This document shows, one piece after another, positions 53,001 to 61,225 of a stretch of 64,000 nt of DNA (position 1 is its first letter; every line of letters begins with the position of its first letter). A model generated the notes under the pieces. It ran no database searches. It was not told where the DNA came from and saw nothing but the letters and a program-made list of their open reading frames with translations. The position numbers and the translations under genes were made by a program. The DNA is from Chloroflexota bacterium (lineage in GTDB: Bacteria; Chloroflexota; Anaerolineae; Anaerolineales; Villigracilaceae): positions 124,001 to 188,000 of the forward strand of contig JACRLB010000002.1 in assembly GCA_016235445.1 (NCBI GenBank). The letters run 5' to 3'.

Positions 53001-53758
53001 TGTGTAACGGCACAGACACATCACCGGCCACCGGCTTCCAACCTACATTTGCGACACTTTGCGGCAACCCCGCACCCGCGGCCTGCCTTGCGTACGGTGT
53101 GCAGGACACGGGCTACCGTGACTCGCAATTCTTCACTCTTGACCCCGGTAGCGCGGTGACCGCCAACCTGGGTCCACTTTATTTGGGCTGGGATGTGGAG
53201 GGATTTGATATTGACCCAACCACAGGCGTGATCTATGCAGCGACTGGCCCAAGCAATGCCTTCCAGCAGAGAGGTCATCTTTTCAAGGTGGATGGCACAG
53301 ACGGATCGTTCTTCCATGTGGGCGCAACAGGTCAGCGCGGCATTACGGCGCTGGCGTTTCGCCCCACCAATGGAACTCTGTGGGGCTGGGGCGTGGACAA
53401 AGGTCTTGTCACCATCAATAAAGCCTCCGGCGCGGCCACGCTTATAAAGAAAAACGATAAAGATGTTGAGGGGATGGCCTGGAATAACACTGGCACACTG
53501 CTGTATCTCGCGGAGGAAAGAACGCTCTATGTCTATAACCCGGCCAACGGCAAGATCACCAAGGTTGCCGATAAATTACCTGGTTATATCGAAGCCTTGG
53601 GTATGCGCCCGGATGGATTGCTGATGCTGGGAGCGCATGGCAAAACCACTTTATTCGCGTATAACCCTCTCATCAAAAAAGTGATCACGGCAGAAAATAT
53701 CGCTGGCCTGCCTTACAACGATATCGAAGGCATTAGCTGGCCTGTTTGCATTCCATGA
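50060..53758 (+). CDS. Large secreted parallel beta-helix protein
   Basis: A 1232-aa exported protein with signal peptide (6-26, cut after ANA). Residues 27-235 form a beta-rich N-terminal domain. From about 245 (CYVDAVNGNDVNGG) come DUF1565-like and right-handed beta-helix repeats, rich in Asn ladders such as INSNVISGYQKNG-type turns, typical of pectate-lyase-like surface proteins. Residues ~1015-1230 look like a beta-propeller with GxLYxxG strands (TGVIYAATGPSN, GTLWGWGVDKG, GTLLYLAEERTLYVYNPANG). No sortase or lipobox anchor is seen. It probably acts outside the cell in adhesion or glycan binding. GGGAGATGAA precedes the ATG. Confidence 0.82.
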   Translation: MKTSKVCAVLLVLALALSMITPANASGTITVKPSAMNGWFAYNDGYTGGAANFVSGPAGMPLGAGSLNFALAGTARMLMGTPAYAGTRLDQITNLEYNTYRSSADAENLLAATLQFDMDYDLTDSTTTWQSRLVFEPYFTAGGGNIPQNTWQTWTPMSGMWWMSGTPIVADTPVANPCPQAGPCTWSAVLSAFPNAGLRAGIGVAWFKAGGPWASFDGNVDAFTIGVSGDDTTYDFEPEVLCTTVCYVDAVNGNDVNGGASAGNAKKTIQTAIDAVDPGGQVRVLPGNYSETAVNRWVLGTNGPHQFGLFIDKDEVTIQGVDAGDVPITDYNALGAYVTTNATNNFGYSGIFVQGDNVTIAGLQIGPNTPGDNKTVEIIGNGFTLKDSHIDVPGGGSVYFNDWQFDTGTDTSHVQSYTIDHNLINQSTSIDITSGAGYSGPVNGRQIVNNEFENSEFWPSISFNGSGTGVPWFVQSVGGAVIENNTFTNTFDGNDVRAGHIRIRGDYDNSQFDWTAYWNNNTFNKAVVILTGAYPPFNVREYNYTSGSYSFDVRRIGVNIQGSVDKAVASDTVLVKAGTYVEQVAVDKSLILLGESGAASTFIVAPSTIPVASNPNSTVVKIAGSGVSVDFSGFTVTGPGPSGCGSIGSGIFVRDDAYANIHDNEILDIRDNPFSGCQNGVAILVGRAAFGTSGSADISNNVISGYQKNGVTISNVGSSATVTNNIITGAGATSIIAQNGVQFSGGATGDINGNAISNHSYSPGDWTSTGILIYVSDANTYGNTMSENQVGIYHIEGSGVHDANIMNVSTAGTLSPYFYGFVVDAPPPGLNPVPFEDESLTPSAAASVNSLMSSVATQDVAILNNELSGDGTSAGYGIGAYGGFGTLDIDLTVKNNKVLDFGIGLDIYQCSGSCASGVFSNVDVNLNSITGNVDYGLLNTDAIQVNAEKNWWGNTNGPSHASNPAGTGDVVSDNVDFGPWLCNGTDTSPATGFQPTFATLCGNPAPAACLAYGVQDTGYRDSQFFTLDPGSAVTANLGPLYLGWDVEGFDIDPTTGVIYAATGPSNAFQQRGHLFKVDGTDGSFFHVGATGQRGITALAFRPTNGTLWGWGVDKGLVTINKASGAATLIKKNDKDVEGMAWNNTGTLLYLAEERTLYVYNPANGKITKVADKLPGYIEALGMRPDGLLMLGAHGKTTLFAYNPLIKKVITAENIAGLPYNDIEGISWPVCIP

Positions 53759-53785
53759 TTACAGGCAGGGGCTGATTAAATGTTC

Positions 53786-53827
53786 AGGCCTGTCAGGTTC
53801 AGTTCCGAAATCTGGCAGGCCTTTTTA
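53786..53827 (+). terminator. Terminator of the beta-helix gene
   Basis: AGGCCTGTCA faces TGGCAGGCCT, followed by TTTTT. Confidence 0.8.
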
Positions 53828-53860
53828 ACTCCATCCTTATTTTAGGATGTCCGGCAAAAT

Positions 53861-53890
53861 AAAAGACCCAATCCATGGATTGGGTCTTTT
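53861..53890. terminator. Bidirectional terminator between convergent genes
   Basis: A 30-bp perfect palindrome with AAAAGACCCAATCC arms and T runs on both strands, serving the beta-helix gene and the complex III operon. Confidence 0.85.
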
Positions 53891-53904
53891 TGATTCAAAT
53901 CGCT

Positions 53905-54549
53905 TTAGGGTGTTGGGGTTGCTGTGGGCAGTGGCTTACCTGCAAAAATCAGCAGGTTTGCTTGGATGTCGGTATGTCCGGGCACATCGGCTTTGCTGGT
54001 GGAGATGAATTCGTACAGCAGGGAGGAGCCCCATTTACCAGCGGCGAGAATGTCGGTTCCGGCGGATTCTGCGTCGGCGCGGCGGGAGCCGGATTTGATT
54101 CCCGCGTAGGTGCCCAAATCCAGTTGTGCGGATGAGGTTGCCACATTTGCTGAGTGGCAGGCAACACAGGACATCGAGCCGGAATACCAGAGGTTGGATT
54201 CGATGAAGAGGGGTCTGACTTCTTCGAATGTGGCTTCGCAATTCTGCCCGTTGATGTCGGCAAACTGGAAGGCGTCTGTTTCGGGGGAGCCTGCATTTAC
54301 CCATGCGCCGACAAAATCGGCGGCTGAGACGCGGCATTGGGTAGAGACTCCGCCAGTGGTATTTTCGATAGCTGGCAGGTTTGCGGGAAGCAGGGTGGGG
54401 ATGGGCGTGCGTTCAACGGTCAATGTGCCGCGGCTGCAATTGAGCGAACCCCCGCAGGAGTTGGCGAATATAATGCCAAACCACCATACAAGCAGGCCGG
54501 CGAAAACGATCACGGTGCCGTAGATAACTTTTTTTACATCGTCATTCAT
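53905..54549 (-). CDS. Membrane-anchored monoheme cytochrome c-like protein
   Basis: A 214-aa protein, last gene of the complex III operon. An N-terminal helix (8-28) anchors it, followed by a Pro/Thr linker and a domain with one heme site Cys128-Val-Ala-Cys131-His132 (SMSCVACHSANVA). It ends with PTATPTP. It is not a standard Act subunit that I recognise and may carry electrons from complex III to a terminal acceptor (inference). Start 54549 is chosen over an upstream Met 12 residues earlier, which lies next to the previous gene. Confidence 0.72.
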   Translation of the reverse strand: MNDDVKKVIYGTVIVFAGLLVWWFGIIFANSCGGSLNCSRGTLTVERTPIPTLLPANLPAIENTTGGVSTQCRVSAADFVGAWVNAGSPETDAFQFADINGQNCEATFEEVRPLFIESNLWYSGSMSCVACHSANVATSSAQLDLGTYAGIKSGSRRADAESAGTDILAAGKWGSSLLYEFISTSKADVPGHTDIQANLLIFAGKPLPTATPTP

Positions 54550-54562
54550 TAGTAGCAGCTCC

Positions 54563-55120
54563 CTATTGTCCTTCGGGCACGGCAAGGGTACGAAGGTAGT
54601 TAACCACGTCCCAGCGCTCGCGCACGGTAAGGTTTTCGTTCAGGGGCGGCATTTGCCCGGAGAATTCCACTTCAGGGAAGAGGCTGTTGTTCGGGTTAAA
54701 GATGCCGTTGGAAATGGTGAGGAATAAACTGCCGTCGCTCTTGCTCTGAACCAGTTCAGCGGTGAGGTCGGCGGGTTTTTTCTTGACCAGGAAAGCGGAG
54801 ATGGTTCCATTTCCCTTACCCACACCGCCATGACACATCTGGCAGTGAATGGCGTACAGTTCCGCGCCGCGCGCAATGGATGTTTCATCCGCAGGGACGG
54901 GGTTGGCTGGCGCGCCTTCACCGGGGATGTAGGCGGGGCCTTCCACGGGAATGGACTGGGCGGGCACGGGCAGGGGGTTTTCCTGTGTGGTGTACGAGTC
55001 CTGGATTTCCATGAAGACGACCCAGTCGATTTTGATCACGTCGTAGGCGAAGATCATCAGCGCGCCGACAAGCACGCCAAGAACTGCGAATACGATAACG
55101 AGTTGTTTAAAGAGTCTCAT
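54563..55120 (-). CDS. actE: Alternative complex III monoheme cytochrome c, ActE
   Basis: A 185-aa protein with an N-terminal anchor helix (5-25), a Pro-rich linker, and a cytochrome c domain with Cys93-Gln-Met-Cys96-His97 and a probable axial Met in FSGQMPPLNENLT. In ACIII, ActE accepts electrons from the pentaheme subunit. Its ATG overlaps the ActD stop (ATGA), so translation is coupled. Confidence 0.88.
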   Translation of the reverse strand: MRLFKQLVIVFAVLGVLVGALMIFAYDVIKIDWVVFMEIQDSYTTQENPLPVPAQSIPVEGPAYIPGEGAPANPVPADETSIARGAELYAIHCQMCHGGVGKGNGTISAFLVKKKPADLTAELVQSKSDGSLFLTISNGIFNPNNSLFPEVEFSGQMPPLNENLTVRERWDVVNYLRTLAVPEGQ

Positions 55121-55653
55121 AGGTGTTGCGCCTCCGCAGGATTTACGGATTCAGCGCCCATTTTCTTCAAGGCGTCCGTAACTTTCTTTTCTTCCACATG
55201 CGGGCATTCCACCAGGATGGCGATCTTGCCGTCGCTGACTTCGGGAACGTACTTCATGGGGCGGTAATTCGGGAAGAAGCTATCGAGGAACACGCCAAGG
55301 AAGGTGGAGAGTAACATGCCCAGCATGGTTAATTCGAACAATACGACCACGGTGGGAGGCCCTGGGATGAATGACTGGGTGCTCAACTGAATGGGGTATG
55401 GATACAGGTATGGCGTGATGTACGCGAGGAAAAAGCCTGCGCCAAAGCCCAATGCCGCGCCTCCCATGGCAATACGTGGAACGTTCGTCCACTGGCTTGG
55501 GCGGCCGAGCATGGCTTCTGTGACAGGGATGCCAGAGATGACATTCATGCAGTCGTCGTGAACCCCAATGGAACGAAGATGCTCGATGGCATTGGCGGCA
55601 GGTTCGAGGTCCGGAAAGACCGCCAGCAAATCTACAACATTAGATTCGGTCAT
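55117..55653 (-). CDS. actD: Alternative complex III subunit ActD (DUF3341)
   Basis: A 178-aa DUF3341 protein. The N-terminal LLAVFPDLEPAANAIEHLRSIGV forms a ferredoxin-like start, two hydrophobic helices follow (about 75-100 and 120-145), and the C-terminus (AILVECPHVEEKKVTDALKKMGA) is a soluble end. ActD is a peripheral membrane subunit of ACIII. TAGGAGGATTGAA gives a strong start at 55653. Confidence 0.9.
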   Translation of the reverse strand: MTESNVVDLLAVFPDLEPAANAIEHLRSIGVHDDCMNVISGIPVTEAMLGRPSQWTNVPRIAMGGAALGFGAGFFLAYITPYLYPYPIQLSTQSFIPGPPTVVVLFELTMLGMLLSTFLGVFLDSFFPNYRPMKYVPEVSDGKIAILVECPHVEEKKVTDALKKMGAESVNPAEAQHL

Positions 55654-55663
55654 TTCAATCCTC

Positions 55664-57109
55664 CTATTCCAATTCGCTGACCGTGACAACGGTCTCGCGT
55701 CCAAATTTCTTAAGTTCGTGCGCCATCTGGCCTTCCTGCACTTCCCAGACCGGGATCAGGGGAATCAATTTTGAAGCGATCATGTAGAGCAGGATGAAGA
55801 AGGCCAGGGTGCCGAGTCCCAGCGGGATTTCCACGCCCGGTTTGTAGAGTCGCCAGGTGAAGGGCATACGGTTGATGGTGAGGGAGACCGGGATAATGAT
55901 GTAGCGTTCGAACCACATGCCTACGTTGATCAGGATACCCACGATGGATACAAGCCAGGGTGTGGAACGCCATTTGGGATTCCATAAAATTGCCCAGGGG
56001 ATTACTATGTTGAAGATCAACATGGCGAACCACATCCAGCCCATGGGGCCGGCTTCGTGGAAGTGGAGCAGTTGTTTCGTCCACTTGTCGCCGCCGTACC
56101 ATTGCACCATGTAATCATTGAAGAAGAAGTAGGCCCAGGCCATCGAAATGATGAGCATGAGTTTGCCGATGGCGTCGAAATGTTCGGCGCGGATGAAATA
56201 TTTCATGTGCTTCATCGTGGCGCGGATCACTGCCAGCACGACGATGACAGCGCCCATCCCGGAGTGAAGCGCGCCAACAACGAAGTACGGCCCGAAGATG
56301 GTGGAAGACCAGCCAGGGCGGGTTGCGGCGGCAAAATCCCAGGACACGATGGTGTGTACCGAGAACATGACCGGGATGATCGCGAACGCAAAAATATTCA
56401 TCGCGTTTCGCAGGTGTGTCCACTCGCCTTCCGTACCGCGGAAACCCAGGGCAAGGATCTTGTAGAAATTCTTGCGCCAGCCAGTGGAGCGGTCACGCGC
56501 CATGGCCAGGTCTGGGATGAGCGGCAGGAAGAGATACATGGTGGAGGACAACAGGTAGGTGGTGATGGCGAGCAAATCCCAGGTGAGCGGGGAGTGCAGG
56601 TTGGGCCATAACATGCGCTGGTTCGGGTAGGGCATGAGCCAGTAGGAAAGCCACACGCGGCCCATGTGCATGAAAATGCTGAACCCCGCCTGCACCAGGC
56701 CGAAGGTGGTCATCAACTCTGCGGCGCGGGTGAACGGACGGCGGAACTCAGCCTTGAACACTCGCAGGATCGCAGAGATGAATGTACCTGCATGGCTGAT
56801 GCCGATCCAGAACACGGTGTTGACGAGGAAAATACCCCAATAAGCGGGGCGGTTCACACCGGCAATACCCAAGCCTTCTGCGATCATTTTCGCCCATGAA
56901 TAGACGAGGCCGTAGGCCACAATCGCGCTCAGGATTGCAATCACAACCCAGAACTTCCAGGTGGGCTTCTCCATCATGGATTCCATCACCATGTCGTTCA
57001 TTTGCCCGCGTGGAAGCGGGTCGAGCATCAGATGCTTTTCGCGGAAGTGCTCTTCGCCGTGAGCGTGCGCGGCGTGAGCATGTTCCGCATGTTTTTTCTC
57101 GTATGCCAT
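55664..57109 (-). CDS. actC: Alternative complex III membrane subunit ActC (NrfD-like)
   Basis: A 481-aa NrfD/PsrC-type protein with about ten membrane helices, the quinol-oxidising subunit. A His-rich N-terminal tail (HAEHAHAAHAHGEEH) precedes the helices. Typical segments are NRPAYWGIFLVNTVFWIGISHAGTFISAILR, and later LHSPLTWDLLAITTYL and GTEGEWTHLRNAM. It starts 2 bp after the ActB2 stop, so the subunits are cotranslated. Confidence 0.92.
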   Translation of the reverse strand: MAYEKKHAEHAHAAHAHGEEHFREKHLMLDPLPRGQMNDMVMESMMEKPTWKFWVVIAILSAIVAYGLVYSWAKMIAEGLGIAGVNRPAYWGIFLVNTVFWIGISHAGTFISAILRVFKAEFRRPFTRAAELMTTFGLVQAGFSIFMHMGRVWLSYWLMPYPNQRMLWPNLHSPLTWDLLAITTYLLSSTMYLFLPLIPDLAMARDRSTGWRKNFYKILALGFRGTEGEWTHLRNAMNIFAFAIIPVMFSVHTIVSWDFAAATRPGWSSTIFGPYFVVGALHSGMGAVIVVLAVIRATMKHMKYFIRAEHFDAIGKLMLIISMAWAYFFFNDYMVQWYGGDKWTKQLLHFHEAGPMGWMWFAMLIFNIVIPWAILWNPKWRSTPWLVSIVGILINVGMWFERYIIIPVSLTINRMPFTWRLYKPGVEIPLGLGTLAFFILLYMIASKLIPLIPVWEVQEGQMAHELKKFGRETVVTVSELE

Positions 57110-57111
57110 AG

Positions 57112-57852
57112 TTACCCTCCCTTGAAGTAGGTCACACTGGGAAGCGCGCCAAGTTCTTCAAGATGTTTTACGCCATGACCGCGATGGGCCAACTGCGAAA
57201 CGAGCGATTCAGGATCGTCTACGCGGCCAAAGGTGATGGCATTTGCCGGGCAGGCCTGCGCGCAGGCGGTTGTGAATTCGCCGTCTACCACTTCGCGTCC
57301 CTCAGATTTTGCCTTATCCTGTGCCTTGTGGATGCGCTGGATGCAGAATGTGCATTTTTCCATAACACCCCGGCGGCGGACGGTTACATCTGGGTTCAAC
57401 TGGTTCGACAAAGGTTCCGGGCGTTCATAATCACGCCAGTTAAAGGAACGAACCTGATACGGGCAGTTGTTCGCGCAGTAGCGCGTACCCACACAGCGGT
57501 TATACACCTGCAAGTTGAGTTGTTCGGCCTGGGAGTGCATGGTTGCATAGGCAGGGCAGACAGGTTCACAAGGCGCACTTCCGCATTGCTGGCACATCAT
57601 CGGCTGGTTGGGAGTCATCTTCACTTCGGGGTATGCACCCTCCCAGAAACGTTCGATGCGAATCCAGTGCATGGAACGGCCATAACCAGAATCCACTTCA
57701 CCGACGAAGGACAGGTTGTTCTCCATGGCGCAGGCGGCCACACAAGCCTGACAGCCCGTGCAGATATCCTGGTCAATGACCATGCCCCACTTGCCAGTCT
57801 GTTCCTCGCTCAGCTTAACTTCGGAAATTTTCAGATCAGCTAATGTCGCCAT
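57112..57852 (-). CDS. actB2: Alternative complex III iron-sulfur subunit (ActB C-domain as separate protein)
   Basis: A 246-aa ferredoxin-like protein. Cys clusters occur at 31/34/37/41, 87/90/95/99, 120/126/130 and 167/170/197/201. In the third set one Cys is Thr (CVGTRYCANNC), which would give three 4Fe-4S and one 3Fe-4S cluster, the set known for ActB. In most ACIII this domain is fused to the molybdopterin-like part; here it is its own gene, 2 bp after that one. There is no Tat signal, so it probably travels with the ActB1 protein. Confidence 0.88.
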   Translation of the reverse strand: MATLADLKISEVKLSEEQTGKWGMVIDQDICTGCQACVAACAMENNLSFVGEVDSGYGRSMHWIRIERFWEGAYPEVKMTPNQPMMCQQCGSAPCEPVCPAYATMHSQAEQLNLQVYNRCVGTRYCANNCPYQVRSFNWRDYERPEPLSNQLNPDVTVRRRGVMEKCTFCIQRIHKAQDKAKSEGREVVDGEFTTACAQACPANAITFGRVDDPESLVSQLAHRGHGVKHLEELGALPSVTYFKGG

Positions 57853-57854
57853 AA

Positions 57855-60044
57855 TTACTTCTCCTCGCCAAGGCCGATGCCGTACACACCCATCACACTT
57901 TCAAGGCGTGAAAGCAGTTTCTTTTCACCGGTCTTTGTAACTTTGACTTTCATACCAGCAAAAGCAAGATCGCCAGCTTCATTGAAATGTGAACCAAGCA
58001 AGTCAGCAGGGTTGACGCCGCGTCCCTCGGCATACCTGCCAAAAGCGGTATGACCCTGACCAAAAGGCATCGCGATCGTATCGGGGCGGATGGCTGGGTA
58101 CACGTACACGGGCGCTTCCAACTCCCCGGCCTCGCTCACGATCTTCACCATGTCGTCATTCTCGATCCCCAACTCATGGGCAGTTTCAGAATTCATCTCG
58201 ACCCAGGTGTTCCACATGACTGTGGTGGTCGGGTCGGCCAATTCCTGCAACCAGGGCTTGTTCGCGCCCGCCTCAGCCAATGTCGGTGAGACGAATGGAA
58301 CAAAGAAGAACTCGCCCTCCCCGGCAAACTCCGCCTCTTCAGCGGCAATGGTGCGGTTAAGCATATCCTCGGCGCTGGGAGCGCCCCGCCCGTCCGTCAA
58401 CTTCCAATAACCGCCATGCTGTTGAAAATATGCCATAAAAGTGGCAATGTCTGGGCCGGAAATGGAGCCATCCGCTTCACTCATCAAAGATGCGATTTTG
58501 CTCTGCAAAAATTCGACTTCATCCTTGAAAGGAAGCGCGGCGGCAAATGAACCGCCAGCCAGTTGAGCGGCGGCAATCAACACATCCGCAGTGGCGCGGG
58601 TGTTGTAATAAGGTGAAACAACAGGTTGAGCGCCAGACAACACAGGCTGAGCCGAGCCAGTCGCTACGCGCTGATAGCCCCAGGATTCAAGTCCGTGATG
58701 ATCGGGGAAGATGAAATCCGCTTCGCGCGCAGTTTCATCTGGGAAGCTCGCGAAGGAAATAATCTGGCTGACGTATTTGCTCGCGCCGCCAAATTCCAGC
58801 GAGGCCGGCAACTCAAACAGCGGATTGACGCCATGCACGAACAAAACCTTGATCTTGCCATCGAACATATTTTGAACCAGCGCCTGCATCTCCCTGGCGG
58901 AAGCGGGGCGGTTGTATTCGGTCTGGTTTGGCGCAAGGGCAGAGAGATACACGCCGCCGGGTTTGCCAAAATTACCGGAGAGAGCGTTCAACGCCAGCAC
59001 GGCTTCGGCAACGGCAAGGCCGTTGCTTTGGCCAAGCGCCGCGCCGCCGGGGATGGCAAGCGCGCCATTGGAACTTGCAAACATCTCAGCCAGGTGTTCC
59101 AGGGTTTCGAGTTTGATTCCAGACTTCGTGGCCGCATCTTTCGGGTCTACGCTGGCAAAGACGCGCGGCATGGATCCGCCGAGAATCTCAGCGGCGAGTC
59201 TGCCGATTGCAAGCGCAACCAGCGCCTCGGTCCCGGGGCGAAGCGGGAGCCATTCATCCGCCTTGCCGCCCGTCATGGACATGCGTGATTCAAATTGCAC
59301 GAACTTGCCGCGTTGTTTCGTCTGGGCTTCGCGCAAACCTGCAAACCCGCGAGTGTAGGAAACGGGGGAAAGCCAGGTTTCGAGGAAGTTCGCGCCAAAC
59401 GAGAAGACCACCTGCGCCCCGCCTACATCAAAGAAAGGCAGGCTGGCCTGGCCGAAAAGGTTCTCTGCGGCCTTGCTCAAGGTGGCGCGGGCATCGAACA
59501 TGCCCAACGCGCCAAAGCGGACTGGGGCGTTCATGCCGGTTGCTTTGGCAAGGTCAGTGACCAGGTCAAAGAGATGATCGGGAGCCATGCCCATTAAGAA
59601 AGCGATCTCTTCGGGTTTGTTATTCTTGAGGGCATCGGCCACTGCTTGAATGGCGGCCTCCCAATCCATGGCCTGTGTAGAGTCGGCGCCGCGTGAAGCG
59701 CGTTTCATCGGGTTGGTGACGCGGTCTGGGTTGTACAAACCTTGCAGGGTGGCCTGGCCGCGCGCGCAAGTCTTGCCGAGGTTGAGCGGATGATTCGCAT
59801 TGCCTTCGGTTTTGATTGCACGTCCCTGGCTGGTGCGGACGACGAGTCCACAGCCTGCCGCGCATTCGCGGCATGTGGTGGCGTAATAGGTGCTCTGGCC
59901 GTTGTAGTTGTATTCGGGCATCTGCATGTACGGTTCGCGCTTGACGTACCGCGAAGCAGGCCCGCAACCGGTGAGGATGGCGGTAGTCGCCGCGCCCACG
60001 CCAGCCAGCTTTAGAAAATCACGCCGGGAAAATTGTTCGCTCAT
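57855..60044 (-). CDS. actB1: Alternative complex III molybdopterin-enzyme-like subunit (ActB N-domain)
   Basis: A 729-aa protein related to complex iron-sulfur molybdoenzymes. The N-terminal Tat motif SRRDFLKLAG ends in a lipobox-like TGCG. Cys58, 61, 65 and 93 keep the spacing of a 4Fe-4S site in that superfamily, although ActB1 in studied ACIII carries no Mo cofactor. Later segments include TRGFAGLREAQTKQRGKF and VLFVHGVNPLFELP. ATG 60044 with AAGGAATCAAT follows the ActA stop. Confidence 0.9.
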   Translation of the reverse strand: MSEQFSRRDFLKLAGVGAATTAILTGCGPASRYVKREPYMQMPEYNYNGQSTYYATTCRECAAGCGLVVRTSQGRAIKTEGNANHPLNLGKTCARGQATLQGLYNPDRVTNPMKRASRGADSTQAMDWEAAIQAVADALKNNKPEEIAFLMGMAPDHLFDLVTDLAKATGMNAPVRFGALGMFDARATLSKAAENLFGQASLPFFDVGGAQVVFSFGANFLETWLSPVSYTRGFAGLREAQTKQRGKFVQFESRMSMTGGKADEWLPLRPGTEALVALAIGRLAAEILGGSMPRVFASVDPKDAATKSGIKLETLEHLAEMFASSNGALAIPGGAALGQSNGLAVAEAVLALNALSGNFGKPGGVYLSALAPNQTEYNRPASAREMQALVQNMFDGKIKVLFVHGVNPLFELPASLEFGGASKYVSQIISFASFPDETAREADFIFPDHHGLESWGYQRVATGSAQPVLSGAQPVVSPYYNTRATADVLIAAAQLAGGSFAAALPFKDEVEFLQSKIASLMSEADGSISGPDIATFMAYFQQHGGYWKLTDGRGAPSAEDMLNRTIAAEEAEFAGEGEFFFVPFVSPTLAEAGANKPWLQELADPTTTVMWNTWVEMNSETAHELGIENDDMVKIVSEAGELEAPVYVYPAIRPDTIAMPFGQGHTAFGRYAEGRGVNPADLLGSHFNEAGDLAFAGMKVKVTKTGEKKLLSRLESVMGVYGIGLGEEK

Positions 60045-60063
60045 ATTGATTCCTTTCGCCCGG

Positions 60064-60618
60064 TTAATAATGACACGTGCCGCAGTCGCTGAGCTTGACC
60101 AGTTTTTCATGGTCCTGCCCGGCGGTTTCAACGTGGCAGTTCAAACACCACCCCATGTTGAAGACCTGTGGGTTTTGCGCAATGGTCACCTTGGACATGT
60201 CACCATGGCAGTCTTCGCAGTTCTTCCCCGCCGCAATATGCGCCCGATGGTTGAACTGCACAAAGTCCGGCACCTGCGCCACCGGCACCCACTCAATCGG
60301 CGTGCCGCTCGTCACCGCATCTTTCAATGGGGCAAGGAGTAGGCTTGTCTGGGTCTTGGCGATTTGGTTATGACAGCCCCAACACTTGGCTTGTGAGGGA
60401 ATGCCCGCCGCGGGTCCCTTCGCGGCACCGGGATGGCAATACAAACACTGAATGCCAAAGGCAACATGCGTTTGATGGGGAAACTGAATGGGCTGTTCGG
60501 GCGGCTGTTGGGTTGTGTAGATTCCGTACGCCGCAAGGCTGAACAGCGCCAGCACGGCGATCCCTACCGCGATCAGACCAAGAGGCTGTTTCAGCCAGTC
60601 AAATATTCTTTTGATCAT
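60064..60618 (-). CDS. actA: Alternative complex III pentaheme cytochrome c, ActA
   Basis: A 184-aa protein with one N-terminal membrane helix (12-32) and five CxxCH sites at 58, 79, 134, 158 and 179 (CLYCH, CWGCH, CEDCH, CLNCH, CGTCH). The fifth is almost at the C-terminus (TCHY). It fits the ActA pentaheme subunit of ACIII, which passes electrons to ActE. Heme attachment would depend on the ccm cluster in this window. Confidence 0.92.
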   Translation of the reverse strand: MIKRIFDWLKQPLGLIAVGIAVLALFSLAAYGIYTTQQPPEQPIQFPHQTHVAFGIQCLYCHPGAAKGPAAGIPSQAKCWGCHNQIAKTQTSLLLAPLKDAVTSGTPIEWVPVAQVPDFVQFNHRAHIAAGKNCEDCHGDMSKVTIAQNPQVFNMGWCLNCHVETAGQDHEKLVKLSDCGTCHY

Positions 60619-60648
60619 GGATGCTCCTGAAATGAACTTAAGCGCAAA

Positions 60649-60671
60649 GCCGCCGTTTTGAAAACGGCGGC
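60649..60671. repeat. Hairpin GCCGCCGTTTT/AAAACGGCGGC between the small peptide gene and actA
   Basis: Perfect 11-bp arms around one base; lies 31 bp before actA and could tune expression of the operon. There is only a weak T run. Confidence 0.6.
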
Positions 60672-60685
60672 CTAGGCTGAATTAC

Positions 60686-60808
60686 TTACTCGATACAATC
60701 GAAACAAAAGGATGTTGAAGAATCCGTCATGGCATGAACGTATATAAAACCCGTCCCGACAAACATCAGGACGAGAATAGAATATAGAACTTTCATGAAT
60801 ACTTCCAT
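60686..60808 (-). CDS. 40-aa membrane peptide with CxxC end, head of the complex III operon
   Basis: An unlisted short gene. GGAGAGTGTC stands just before ATG 60808. The product begins MEVFMKVLYSILVLMFVGTG, forms one membrane helix, and ends in SFCFDCIE with a Cys-x2-Cys. It lies 67 bp upstream of actA on the same strand. A TATAAT-like box is at 60862-60867 on the minus strand. Small single-helix peptides often belong to respiratory complexes; this is inference from position, size and topology. No homolog is known to me. Confidence 0.55.
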   Translation of the reverse strand: MEVFMKVLYSILVLMFVGTGFIYVHAMTDSSTSFCFDCIE

Positions 60809-60945
60809 GACACTCTCCATAATATCTTATTGCTGAACCCCGCCAGCAAATAACTCGGCGCATTATACAATGAAAGTGTAAAAAAGTACATACAAGGGTT
60901 AAATTATACAATTTAGACGCATGATACAATTACAGCCAGCAACCG

Positions 60946-61194
60946 ATGAAAACCTCCCCTATTCCAACCATCGTTTTATTATTCATCATCCTTGTCAGCC
61001 TTCTGGCGTTTGCAAATTTCAACCAGCCCGCCGTATCAGCACAGAGCACAGCCGGGCTTGCCCTGCAAACCACCCCCACCCCCCCAGTGGATGATACCTC
61101 CGTGATCGGCTCCACCGATGGAATTCTCATCATGGGCATTGTAATCGTATTGATCATCACCCTGCCGCTGTTGTTTCGCAAAAAACGGAAATAA
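60946..61194 (+). CDS. Small exported single-helix membrane protein
   Basis: An 82-aa protein with signal-like helix (8-30), a Thr/Pro linker and a C-terminal helix (GILIMGIVIVLIITLPLLF) followed by KKRK. It resembles the 92-aa protein at 37787-38065 in layout. No function is recognised. A strong terminator follows. Confidence 0.62.
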   Translation: MKTSPIPTIVLLFIILVSLLAFANFNQPAVSAQSTAGLALQTTPTPPVDDTSVIGSTDGILIMGIVIVLIITLPLLFRKKRK

Positions 61195-61225
61195 AAAAAC
61201 AGACAGGTTGTTCCTGTCTGTTTTT
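61193..61225 (+). terminator. Terminator of the small membrane protein gene
   Basis: AAACAGACAGG/CCTGTCTGTTT stem with TTTTT tail. Confidence 0.85.

Noticed and set aside
57850-57860. ActB split explained as a sequencing frameshift
   Set aside because: The first protein ends in a natural tail (GLGEEK) at TAA, followed by TT and an ATG that begins a normal ActB2 N-terminus. One base change would not fuse them.
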